A stretch of DNA of 64,000 nt from Marinobacter sp. Arc7-DN-1 (GTDB taxonomy: Bacteria; Pseudomonadota; Gammaproteobacteria; Pseudomonadales; Oleiphilaceae). Of the stretch, positions 18,399-25,676 are shown piece after piece. The notes under the pieces were generated by a model, which searched no databases, had not been told where the DNA came from, and saw nothing but the letters and a program-made list of their open reading frames with translations. The stretch is taken from NCBI RefSeq assembly GCF_003441595.1, contig NZ_CP031848.1, forward strand, positions 992,001 through 1,056,000. Reading direction: 5' to 3'. The position numbers and the translations under genes are program-made. The stretch's first letter is position 1; every line of letters starts with the position of its first letter.

Positions 18399-19751
18399 AT
18401 GAAACTACCCAGCGGACAACAGCCTCCTACTCCTCCTGCCCAGCCGGCACCCCAGACGGCCCGGCCAGCCGGCACCACAGAAGTCAGCCGCGAGCCCGTC
18501 GCCGCGTCAGCCAGACAACTGCTGGCCCAGATCCAGCTGGCAAACCGGGAAACCACCCTGGCCCGAGTTGCGGAGATCGTGAACCGGCAAAGCGGAAGCA
18601 GTGCCGATGTGTTGCTGGATATTCGTGGCAAATCCCTTCTGGTTCAGGCAACTATCGGTAAAACCGAGCTCTCGCCAGGTGACTGGGTAAAGGTGATGCG
18701 GGCGGGTAACGAGCTTCAGCTAATGGGCAAACTGGCGCCGGCTCCCGAAGCAGGCATTGCCCGGGCCCTGGCCCAGCGATTGCCCTGGCAGCAAACGCTC
18801 GACACCGGTCTGGCAAAACTTATGGGCACCCTGACCCAGGGCCTGAAGCAGGACCCGCTGCCCGGCCAGTTGCCTTCACCACGGCTGACCCAACCCCTCC
18901 CGGAGGCCGCCCGGCAGGCGATCGAACAGCTGGTGGCAAGGCTTCCCTCGGGAGCCAGTCTGGCACCCGGCACTGGCGGTCAGGCTGCAACACCACAGCA
19001 GGTTCGGCAATGGCTTTCCGAAAGTGGCCTGTTTGCCGAATCCCGCCTGTCCCGGACGCCCGCTGCCCAACTCCCGGATCTCAAACTGGCCCTTGGCAGG
19101 GTAATTACCGCATTGCTGGCGCAGCAGGGCAGCACTCCGGAACAGTTCAACCGTTTGACACCCATATCAACACCCGGATTAATGCAGGCACCCCTGCAAT
19201 TTCCACAACCTCTGGCGACGCCCCAGGCGTCCGGAGATGGCGAGCCACCCGGTGTCGGGCAGATGCTCCGTCTGCTGGCAGGGATGCTCAACCGCATTAC
19301 GGTGAATCAGTTGCACAGTCAGGTGCTGACAGCCCGGGGCGGTAGTGATGCCGCAGCGCCAACCGCTACCCTGCTATTGGATCTGCCCTGGCTGACCCCC
19401 CAGAACGAGCCCAGGCTGGCGCAACTGCGAATTGAACAATATTCGGAGGACAAGGAGTCGGAACGGAAATCCGCGACGCCGGCTACCACCGAATGGCGGC
19501 TTGCACTGGCGATGGATCTGGATGAGGCCGGCCCGCTTCATTTTGACGTCGCTTTGCGACAGCAGGCGGTCAGCGCCCGGGTCTGGGCGGAGAAACAGAC
19601 GACGCTGCGACGGGTGAACCAGGAGCTCCCCGTACTGAGGCGGAGTCTGGCAGACCTCGGGCTGGAAGTGACGGACCTGGAGTGCCGCCGCGGAACACCC
19701 CTTAGCAGCGTCACCCGGCTTGAACACAGACTGGTGGATACCCGGGCATGA
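18399..19751 (+). CDS. FliK-like hook-length control domain protein
   Basis: Protein of about 450 residues with a proline/alanine/glutamine-rich N-terminus and a C-terminal Flg_hook (FliK C-terminal) domain. The conserved pattern appears in LDEAGPLHFDVALRQQAVSA, followed by RVWAEKQTTLRRVNQELPVL and a leucine-rich end (LRRSLADLGLEV). This is a second FliK-type protein; the genuine fliK is at 48822-50015. The ATG at 18399 (MKLPSGQQ) is preferred over an upstream in-frame start at 18270 that would add 43 atypical residues. It overlaps by 4 bases a gene for an FlhB C-terminal-domain protein, suggesting a paired export-switching function. The domain call is good; the role is inferred. Confidence 0.82.
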   Translation: MKLPSGQQPPTPPAQPAPQTARPAGTTEVSREPVAASARQLLAQIQLANRETTLARVAEIVNRQSGSSADVLLDIRGKSLLVQATIGKTELSPGDWVKVMRAGNELQLMGKLAPAPEAGIARALAQRLPWQQTLDTGLAKLMGTLTQGLKQDPLPGQLPSPRLTQPLPEAARQAIEQLVARLPSGASLAPGTGGQAATPQQVRQWLSESGLFAESRLSRTPAAQLPDLKLALGRVITALLAQQGSTPEQFNRLTPISTPGLMQAPLQFPQPLATPQASGDGEPPGVGQMLRLLAGMLNRITVNQLHSQVLTARGGSDAAAPTATLLLDLPWLTPQNEPRLAQLRIEQYSEDKESERKSATPATTEWRLALAMDLDEAGPLHFDVALRQQAVSARVWAEKQTTLRRVNQELPVLRRSLADLGLEVTDLECRRGTPLSSVTRLEHRLVDTRA

Positions 19752-20056
19752 CTTCAGAAACACAGCACACGGACACCAGGGCCGCCGTCGCACTCAAATA
19801 CGATGGCGACAAAGCCCCCACCATCAGCGCAACCGGCACCCACGAACTGGCGGAGGAAATCATCCGCATCGCCCGGGAGCATAACGTTCCGCTGTATGAG
19901 AACGCCGAACTGGCAAGCATCCTGGCCCGACTGTCCCTTAACGAGGAAATCCCCGAGGCGCTGTACCGGGTTATCGCCGAAATTCTGGCATTTGCCTTCC
20001 ATATCCGGGGGCTTACGCCGGATGACAGGAAACCGGATGCCTCAGTGGATCAGTGA
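19748..20056 (+). CDS. Free-standing FlhB C-terminal domain protein (EscU/FlhB_C-like)
   Basis: A 102-residue soluble protein equivalent to the cytoplasmic C-terminal domain of FlhB/YscU. AVALKYDGD matches the start of the FlhB tail just after the NPTH site, and the rest follows it (IIRIAREHNVPLYENAELAS, LNEEIPEALYRVIAEILAFA). The autocleavage NPTH is absent, so the protein looks like a pre-cut substrate-specificity module. It is coupled to the FliK-like gene (4-base overlap) and converges with the AAA ATPase gene, their 3' ends overlapping by 15 bases. Such stand-alone proteins are known in other flagellated bacteria; function here is inferred. Confidence 0.85.
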   Translation: MTSETQHTDTRAAVALKYDGDKAPTISATGTHELAEEIIRIAREHNVPLYENAELASILARLSLNEEIPEALYRVIAEILAFAFHIRGLTPDDRKPDASVDQ

Positions 20057-21145
20057 ACGGAGCGCCCAGGCCTGCTGCCAGTTGCCACCGCGCCGGGGCG
20101 CAACGGCTGTCTCGAAATAATGCCTCAGCCGGCGGCGATCTTCCGGTTGATCCTTGAGGGCTGAGCCAATGATATGGTGCATCAGCAGCTCAACCGTCAT
20201 GCTGCCGCCGCCGTAATACCAGGCATTCAGGCTCGCCGCGTGGGCCACGGAGACCGCTTCGGCGGTGGACAGGGCCGAGCCCGCCAGACGATCAGTACTG
20301 CGGCCATCGAGAGTCTGACCGTTGCGCAGCTCGTGGAACATGGTCACCAGAATCTCGATCACCGGTTCATCAAGGTCCAGTTCGACGCCTGCCCGGACAT
20401 TGGCTTTCCGGACCTCACGGAGTACTACGTCCATTTCATCCGACAGGTTGCGGATCGGGCGAATTTCCTCGAAGTCCATTCGTCGTTTCAGGGCGGCACT
20501 CATCCGGTGAACATCCTGATCGACACTGTTCGAGGTGGCAATGACATTAAACCCTTCCCGCGCCAGAACCACGCCTTCCTCGCCAGCCAGTTCCGGAATC
20601 ACCACCACCCGGTCAGACAGTACGGACAGCAGCGCATCCTGCAGCGCCTGGGGGCAACGGGCAATCTCCTCGAAGCGGACCATCCGTCCTTCCATCATTC
20701 CCCGCAACAAGGGGCTTGGCACCAGCGCTTTGAGGCAGGGCCCTTCGTTATGCAGAACGGATTCGTTCCAGCTATACAGCAACTGCCCGACATGGCTGAC
20801 TGCCCCGCCCTGGAGTGTCAGGGTGGAGCTGCCGGATATGGCGGCCGACAACAATTCGGAAAGCCAGGATTTGGCCGTCCCCGGCTCCCCTACCAGGAGG
20901 CACCCGCGGCTGGTACACAGGGAAATGATGGTCCGGACCACCATGGCACGGTCGGCGACGAACTTTCGTTCGATGCCCAGCTTTTCATCCCCCCTCACAA
21001 ACTTTTCCACAGCACGGGGTGACATCTGCCAGCCAGGTGGCACCGGGCCATGATCCATCCCTTTCAGGTTCTCCAGCTCCTGAGCGTACACAACTTCTGC
21101 GGGCTCACGCTGCACGGCCTTGATTGCCTGATTCCTGGTGCTCAT
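20042..21145 (-). CDS. MoxR/dynein-related (AAA_5-type) AAA ATPase
   Basis: AAA ATPase of 367 residues. Walker A is GEPGTAKS (86-93), followed by a long insertion region, a Walker B-like strand MVRFEEI (155-161) in which the usual aspartate is glutamate, and sensor 1 FNVIATSNSVDQD. The overall arrangement resembles the AAA_5/dynein-related branch that usually pairs with VWA or multi-gene partners, yet no VWA gene adjoins it. Its ATG overlaps the stop of the methyltransferase-GspE fusion by 4 bases (ATGA), so the two are almost certainly co-translated. The ATPase class is well supported; substrate and pathway are unknown. Confidence 0.85.
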   Translation of the reverse strand: MSTRNQAIKAVQREPAEVVYAQELENLKGMDHGPVPPGWQMSPRAVEKFVRGDEKLGIERKFVADRAMVVRTIISLCTSRGCLLVGEPGTAKSWLSELLSAAISGSSTLTLQGGAVSHVGQLLYSWNESVLHNEGPCLKALVPSPLLRGMMEGRMVRFEEIARCPQALQDALLSVLSDRVVVIPELAGEEGVVLAREGFNVIATSNSVDQDVHRMSAALKRRMDFEEIRPIRNLSDEMDVVLREVRKANVRAGVELDLDEPVIEILVTMFHELRNGQTLDGRSTDRLAGSALSTAEAVSVAHAASLNAWYYGGGSMTVELLMHHIIGSALKDQPEDRRRLRHYFETAVAPRRGGNWQQAWALRSLIH

Positions 21146-23424
21146 TCCTGACTCCTCCGGCCGCCGCGAACTTCTGGCGCCATACGCTCTCTGGGAAGGA
21201 TCCGTGGCAATTCCGAAAGCGGGATAATGCCTTCAATGACATGGTCCAGCGCACTGTCCCGCATGGTAATCAGACCGGCATCCAGGGCCCGCCAGCGAAG
21301 CTCTCCGATCGGCGGCTGGCAGGAAATCGCATTACGGATATCGGAATCAACTTCCATATATTCCACGATCGCCACCCGGCCCCGGGTACCCCGGCCGTTG
21401 CATTTGTCACAGCCGGCGCCCTCAAAACACCGGAAATTTGCCGGCGGACCGTCCGGAAACATCTCGGACAGAATCACCGGGTCGGGCCTGGCAGGTTTGC
21501 GGCAGTGCGTACAGATTCGCTTGGCCAGGCGCTGGGCAATTACCGCCAGCAACTCACCGGCAATGGAGTTCGGGTGAACACCAAGATCGTAAAGGCGCTG
21601 CAAGGAATCCACTGCGTCATTACAATGCAGCGTCGACAACACCACATGCCCGGTCTGCGAGGCCCTGATTGCCTCCAGTGCGGTTTCCTGATCGCGGATT
21701 TCGCCAACGAGAATGACATCCGGATCCTCGCGGACAAACGCTCTCATGGCATCGGCAAAACCAAAACCTATCTCCGAGCGCACCCGGGTTTGCTGGATGT
21801 TATCGATAGAGTACTCAATCGGATCTTCCACCGTGATCACTTTCCGGCGGCCGTCATCGGCCAGGGTCTGCAGTCCGGCATAGAGCGTGGTCGATTTGCC
21901 AGACCCCGTAGGTCCCACGACCAGAACCAGTCCTGCCGGGTTATCCAGCAAGCGCTGATAACGTCCACCGATCACCGGCGACATGCCGAGTTCGGCAATG
22001 GTCATGGCGCGCCCGGTTTGGGGTAACAAGCGGATGATAGCGTGTTCGCCATGGAGCGACGGCTGGGTCTGGATGCGCAGGTCGTAGGCCATGTCACCCA
22101 GTTGCAGCCGTGAACGGCCACCCTGCGGGAGCCGGTGTTCAGCGATGTTCAGTTCCGCCCGAAGCTTGATCACGTTGATCACCCCTTTGATTTCCCGGGG
22201 CGACAACTGGTACTGGGGCAGATCGTGGAGGTCGCCGTCTACCCTGAGGCGTATGCGAATCCGCTCTCCGTATTGTTCTATATGAATGTCGCTGGCTTTT
22301 TCACTTACAGCATCCAGCAGGATCGCCTCATAGACCGACACCAGATAGGGACTGATGTGCCTGTTTTTGGCGTCGCTGCAAAGCAACTGATCATTGCACT
22401 CTCCCGCCTCAGGCTTGGGATCGGTGCAGGCACCATGGTTCGCGGCGAAATGACTGCCCTTGACCGTCAGGTCCAGGGCCGACCAGATGCGACGGAAATC
22501 CGTCGGTGTCACCAGCAGGCAATCGATCACCTGATTTGAGCTGAGGCGCTCCAGCTGGTCCGTGCGCGCGTCCGGATCATCGGTCACAACGGTGATCGTT
22601 CCATCGTCCTGGGCGACAGGAATCAGCCGTGACAGGTCCAGAAAGGTCCGGGAGAAGCGTCGGAACAGCGCAGGGTGGAGATCCGGAAGGAGTTCATCCG
22701 CGTCGGTGAAGGTCATGCCCCGCTGCCGTGCGAGGGAGCGGTACAGATCAATTTCTTCAAGATTCAGTTTGCGCCGGAGAACATCAAGTACCCGGCAATT
22801 CTGTTTCGCCGCTTCCGCTTTCGCCTCGGCCAGGACCTTGTCATCCACGACGCCCTGATCAATCAGAATCTGTTCCACATTGCGGTTGAAGTCGACCCAA
22901 CCAAGAGTCCGGACCCGTTCCAGCCGGGCATCACGCTTCACAAACATGGCCAGACTCGGCACCGGACCGGCACGACCCTCAAGGCAAACCAGGTGCCCCC
23001 CTTCCCGAAGGAAACGAGCCAGAGGATTGCGCTCTTTGATAAACGTGGTGCACAGGACAAGATCGCACAGCTGGTCAGGCTCCGGAGCCTCTTCCACGCT
23101 GGCAACCAGAACGTCCACATTGTGCATGCCAAGACGGAAAAACCGCTCCCGGGCGGCTTCCGCAACAACCGCATTTTTCTCCAGGTAAACCACCCGATGG
23201 GCCAGCTCAGAGAGCACTGCGGCAAGATACCCGGAGCCGCCGCCGACATGCATCACCACCTGATCCGGTTCGATCTCGGGGATCAGGGACAGGATATGAC
23301 TGACGGTTTCCTCGCGGGGGATGGAGTGCCCGGTGATTGAGGGAACCAGATCGGAACCGGAAACAAAATCATGGCGGGATACAGATCGGAGGGCCTCAAG
23401 GGCCCTCGTGTAAACTCTCTTCAT
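21142..23424 (-). CDS. Fusion of PCMT-like methyltransferase domain and GspE/PilB-type ATPase
   Basis: A 760-residue two-part protein. Residues 1 to about 180 resemble protein-L-isoaspartate O-methyltransferase: SRHDFVSGSD, SIPREETVSHILSLI and SAM-binding motif I VVMHVGGGSGYLAAVLSEL (57-75). Residues 183-320 look like the MshEN/T2SSE N-terminal domain. Residues 355-750 are a secretion ATPase with ASDIHIEQYGERIRIRLRVD, Walker A GPTGSGKS (504-511), Asp box VEDPIEY, ILVGEIRD (571-578) and a zinc-type pair C638/C641 with C672/C675. No type II secretion or type IV pilus genes are nearby. The ATG at 23424 lies 26 bases after a relict DUF2802 stop codon. Activity of the methyltransferase half cannot be judged from sequence alone. 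Confidence 0.88.
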   Translation of the reverse strand: MKRVYTRALEALRSVSRHDFVSGSDLVPSITGHSIPREETVSHILSLIPEIEPDQVVMHVGGGSGYLAAVLSELAHRVVYLEKNAVVAEAARERFFRLGMHNVDVLVASVEEAPEPDQLCDLVLCTTFIKERNPLARFLREGGHLVCLEGRAGPVPSLAMFVKRDARLERVRTLGWVDFNRNVEQILIDQGVVDDKVLAEAKAEAAKQNCRVLDVLRRKLNLEEIDLYRSLARQRGMTFTDADELLPDLHPALFRRFSRTFLDLSRLIPVAQDDGTITVVTDDPDARTDQLERLSSNQVIDCLLVTPTDFRRIWSALDLTVKGSHFAANHGACTDPKPEAGECNDQLLCSDAKNRHISPYLVSVYEAILLDAVSEKASDIHIEQYGERIRIRLRVDGDLHDLPQYQLSPREIKGVINVIKLRAELNIAEHRLPQGGRSRLQLGDMAYDLRIQTQPSLHGEHAIIRLLPQTGRAMTIAELGMSPVIGGRYQRLLDNPAGLVLVVGPTGSGKSTTLYAGLQTLADDGRRKVITVEDPIEYSIDNIQQTRVRSEIGFGFADAMRAFVREDPDVILVGEIRDQETALEAIRASQTGHVVLSTLHCNDAVDSLQRLYDLGVHPNSIAGELLAVIAQRLAKRICTHCRKPARPDPVILSEMFPDGPPANFRCFEGAGCDKCNGRGTRGRVAIVEYMEVDSDIRNAISCQPPIGELRWRALDAGLITMRDSALDHVIEGIIPLSELPRILPRERMAPEVRGGRRSQE

Positions 23425-23571
23425 TCAGCAGCGTCCGTAACAGCTTTATATCAGGCCGCCTGACGTTTTCTGAGTACTGACACCAGCTCGGCCTCGGGAC
23501 GGGATATTCCGCACGTGTTCATAAGATCGTCGATATCGGCACCGAGATCAACCAGTCTCGAGGCTTCGTCG
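23408..23571. repeat. Direct repeat copy A (relict end of DUF2802 gene)
   Basis: About 164 bases that repeat 25514-25676 in the same orientation with a handful of substitutions and two small indels near the left end. Read on the minus strand it encodes the last 40 or so residues of DUF2802 (DEASRLVDLGADIDDLM, then NTCGISRPEAEL), ending in TGA at 23453-23451, followed by the start of the methyltransferase-GspE gene. Most differences from copy B in the coding part are synonymous (one Ala/Val change near the end), so the two copies diverged while both were under selection, or came from different lineages. Confidence 0.9.
23451..23571 (-). pseudogene. 3' fragment of a DUF2802 gene
   Basis: Displaced C-terminal fragment of the DUF2802 protein, in frame to its own stop and truncated at its 5' side where it meets IS-like DNA at 23572. 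The intact gene is at 25556-25948. The fragment lacks any start codon and cannot make the protein. It marks the ancestral junction at which DUF2802 was followed after 26 bases by the methyltransferase-GspE gene. Confidence 0.85.
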
Positions 23572-23578
23572 CCCCCTC

Positions 23579-23674
23579 TGTCAGGGTAGCTGGAACCTCA
23601 CCCGATGTTAGACTCTCTCAATAAAGTTGGGCGAGACAGAGGTTTTCATGAAATATTCACCAGAACGAGTGTTC
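23579..23674 (+). mobile_element. Probable IS3-family left-end remnant
   Basis: The stretch begins TGTCAGGGTAGCTGGAAC, has a leader of about 50 bases and then an ATG at 23648 reading MKYSPER before the frame diverges and stops. That start peptide resembles the first residues of OrfA transposases of some IS3-family elements, and TG at the terminus fits that family. Everything after the first few codons is missing, so this is a decayed end only. The assignment rests on memory of the motif, not on a search. Confidence 0.45.
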
Positions 23675-23724
23675 ATGATGGGTACTGGAAGCACAGGCAA
23701 CTAAAAGCAGCTAAGGGTTGCTAA

Positions 23725-24021
23725 ATGCAATATAATTTTGAATGGGATCCCAACAAAGCGCACGTCAATGCTCGTAAGCATGGTGTAACCTTTGAGGAAG
23801 CCACCAAGGTCTTCGATGATCCGATGGCCTTAACGGTTTTTGATGATGAGGAATCCAGCGAGACAGAGGACCGCTGGGTAACGCTTGGTCAAATCGTCGG
23901 GCAGCATTATTTGGTTGTGGTACACACTTTCCGCAACGCCAATGAAGATGCCGTGACCATCCGTCTGATCTCAGCGCGGCCAGCCACGAAACACGAGATT
24001 CGGCAGTACGAACAAGGGTGA
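23725..24021 (+). CDS. brnT: BrnT-family toxin
   Basis: Type II toxin of the BrnT family, a RelE-like ribonuclease. The 98-residue protein opens with FEWDPNKAHVNARKHGVTFE and contains AFDDP-like VFDDPMAL, a conserved RWVTLGQIVG segment and RLISARPATKHEIRQYE at the end, the typical BrnT signature order. AAGGG lies about 8 bases before the ATG. The stop overlaps or nearly abuts the BrnA antitoxin start. It sits in the repeat-bounded insert and is visibly more AT-rich than the flagellar genes, consistent with acquisition. Confidence 0.92.
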   Translation: MQYNFEWDPNKAHVNARKHGVTFEEATKVFDDPMALTVFDDEESSETEDRWVTLGQIVGQHYLVVVHTFRNANEDAVTIRLISARPATKHEIRQYEQG

Positions 24022-24026
24022 TCTCT

Positions 24027-24227
24027 ATGCGTGAAGAGTATGATTTTTCAAAAGGCGAACGTGGTAAATTTTTTAATCCAAACGCGAAAAAGAATTTGCC
24101 TGTTTACCTGGAAGCTGAGGTGCTGGACTATTTTTCAGAGAAGGCCAAAGCCAAAGGCGTTGAATTAAACACTCTGGTCAATGACCTGCTGAAGAAAGAC
24201 ATTGCCTTGATTGAAGGGGTTAAGTAA
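24027..24227 (+). CDS. brnA: BrnA-family antitoxin
   Basis: Ribbon-helix-helix antitoxin partner of BrnT, expected to bind the toxin and repress the operon. The 66 residues contain FSKGERGKFFNPNAKKNLPV followed by YLEAEVLDYFSEKAKAKGVE and LNTLVNDLLKKDI, the BrnA pattern. The ATG at 24027 with AAGGGTGA upstream is preferred. A GTG at 24018 overlapping the brnT stop by 4 bases is possible and would add three residues. Toxin-first order is normal for brnTA. Confidence 0.9.
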   Translation: MREEYDFSKGERGKFFNPNAKKNLPVYLEAEVLDYFSEKAKAKGVELNTLVNDLLKKDIALIEGVK

Positions 24228-24360
24228 AAGGGAATCCCAGAGCTTTTTCTGCTGGAGTCATATACCCACTAACACGTTCATGGCTTGTAACATTGCCGTT
24301 ACCAACTTTAACCATCACGCTGGCATTATTCCGTTGCCGCCCCGTAAAGGAGGTTCAATC

Positions 24361-24549
24361 GTGCAGCAAGCTCATACCGCGAAACAAGAAGCATTGGATG
24401 CCATCGAGCGCATGCCTGACAACGCCGACACCGAAGAGATTATGTACCGACTCTATGTGCTGGAGAATATCCGGCGCGGCCAGCAGGATGCCGCCGAAGG
24501 CAAAACCCAACCGGCTGAAGAGGTGCTCAAGGAAATTCAAACATGGTGA
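24361..24549 (+). CDS. Putative antitoxin of a ParE/RelE-type pair
   Basis: Small acidic helical protein of 62 residues (QQAHTAKQEALDAIERMPDN, EEIMYRLYVLENIRRGQQDA, then a PAEEVLKEIQTW end). It starts at a GTG preceded by an excellent Shine-Dalgarno AAAGGAGG (24346-24353). Its stop overlaps the ATG of the downstream ParE-like toxin by 7 bases, the usual antitoxin-toxin arrangement. The family resembles short ParD-like or unnamed antitoxins found with ParE toxins; the call leans mainly on context. Confidence 0.8.
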   Translation: MQQAHTAKQEALDAIERMPDNADTEEIMYRLYVLENIRRGQQDAAEGKTQPAEEVLKEIQTW

Positions 24550-24845
24550 AGTGGACGGCTCACGCCAAAGCCCAACTTCATCATATCTGCCAATACATCG
24601 CTGAAGATTCGCCGCTTTATGCCAAGCGCGTCAGTGAAGAGCTGGTTCAGAAAACCATTGGCCTGGATGAATTGCCCCGCAAGGGGCACAAGGTGCCGGA
24701 ATTGAACGAAGGCGCCGTGCGAGAACTGGGCCTTTACTCCTACCGGATTCTTTACGAGATCAAATCTGATCATCTCATTGAAGTGCTGGCCGTGATTCAT
24801 AAACGACGGCATGTAGAGCCGGAGGATATTCCGAGGGAGCAATAA
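24543..24845 (+). CDS. parE: ParE/RelE superfamily toxin
   Basis: A 100-residue type II toxin of the RelE/ParE superfamily. It opens VKWTAHAKAQLHHICQYIAE, with the helical region YAKRVSEELVQKTIGLDELP, the strand GKGHKVPEL-like KGHKVPELNEGAVRELGLYS, YRILYEIKSDHLIEVLAVIH and the closing HKRRH. This order is the ParE fold. The gene is coupled to the preceding antitoxin. ParE members usually poison gyrase and RelE members cleave mRNA; which applies here cannot be told. Confidence 0.9.
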   Translation: MVKWTAHAKAQLHHICQYIAEDSPLYAKRVSEELVQKTIGLDELPRKGHKVPELNEGAVRELGLYSYRILYEIKSDHLIEVLAVIHKRRHVEPEDIPREQ

Positions 24846-25052
24846 CGTACGAGCCCGCCAAAGCGGGCCTGGTTGTACCTGATCGGTTACTGCGAACATG
24901 AAGACCTGAAGATCCGCAATGCCCTGGCCGAAACGACATCCGTCCATTTGCCCTGGGACGCCGGGCATGGTTATTCGCAGACACCCCCCCAAGGGGGCAA
25001 ACGCAAGCGCCATCTGCTCCGGCATATTACTGAGTCAAGTGGATTGATTTAA
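24846..25052 (+). pseudogene. In-frame coding-like remnant after parE
   Basis: Directly after the parE stop the same frame stays open for 68 codons to TAA at 25050, with no start codon, and has a protein-like composition (LIGYCEHEDLKIRNALAETT, then VHLPWDAGHGYS). I do not recognise the family. It could be the 3' remnant of a gene truncated when the parE cassette was joined, or chance. A short GC-rich hairpin (24853-24868) lies in its first part. Confidence 0.35.
24853..24868 (+). terminator. Possible terminator hairpin after parE
   Basis: GCCCGC-CAAA-GCGGGC forms a 6-bp GC stem 8 bases past the parE stop. No T-run follows, so it may only be a weak terminator or an mRNA-end structure. Confidence 0.4.
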
Positions 25053-25382
25053 CGGCGTACTCCCGGTAGACCATCAATACTCATGCATCTTCCGGTTGAA
25101 GTCGGGATCGCGCTTCTCCAGGTAATAGGTGATCTTGTGGGGCTTGAGCTGGTTCTCGTCGAGAATTCGCCAAACCGTACTCTTGCCGGCTCTGGCAAGA
25201 CGCGCAAATCCCGACCGCTCCGCTTGTTCGGACACATAGCGCGCCAATGCCGAGATACTCCACAACTCGGCCGCCAGCCCAAGTTCCTTCGGTTTGGTGC
25301 AGGCTATGCTATACCCACTACACACTTGGCAGATTGCAAAGAAAACCACTGACCTTAACTCCCTGTCCCTAAACCGATACAT
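25049..25382 (-). pseudogene. IS630-family transposase fragment
   Basis: Decayed transposase piece. The minus-strand reading KPKELGLAAELWSISALARY, then GKSTVWRILDENQLKPHK and ITYYLEKRDPDFNRKMHE, is the region between the helix-turn-helix and the DDE catalytic core of IS630-family transposases. Just after KMHE the frame hits a stop. Restoring one base there would read VLMVYREY, the normal continuation, so a single-base deletion is likely. The rest of the catalytic core is gone. The N-terminal part is also missing or unrecognisable. Confidence 0.7.
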
Positions 25383-25513
25383 TTAACTCCGTTTATGTTC
25401 ACAGATCATACAGACCTGCCACAGACAAAACACAGGGGAATTAACCAGGAAGATAAAAGTGTCGCAGGAGCCAGACAGCCGCTGAACAACATGGCTGACT
25501 TCCCCGCCCTGAG

Positions 25514-25676
25514 GTGTAATAAACTCTCTCCAGCAGCGTCCGTAACAGCTTCGTATCATGCCGCCTGACGTTTTCTGAGTGCTGACACCAGCTCGGCCTC
25601 GGGACGGGATATTCCGCACGTGTTCATAAGATCGTCGATATCGGCACCGAGATCCACCAGTCTTGAGGCTTCATCG
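25514..25676. repeat. Direct repeat copy B (3' end of intact DUF2802)
   Basis: Partner of 23408-23571. It covers the last 40 or so codons of the intact DUF2802 gene and the bases beyond its stop, including a recognisable but altered version of the sequence that in copy A carries the start codon of the methyltransferase-GspE gene (here the ATG is lost). Beyond 25676 the intact gene continues and similarity ends. Confidence 0.9.

Noticed and set aside
24228-24360. Possible integron attC site between brnA and the ParE antitoxin
   Set aside because: Toxin-antitoxin pairs often travel as cassettes, so I looked for GTTRRRY/RYYYAAC boundaries, but no convincing pair of core sites or a palindromic body is visible.
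25383-25513. Transposase-like minus-strand peptide next to the IS630 fragment
   Set aside because: The reading GGEVSHVVQRLSG does not match any transposase block I know, and the frame has no start of its own; I see nothing definable in this stretch.
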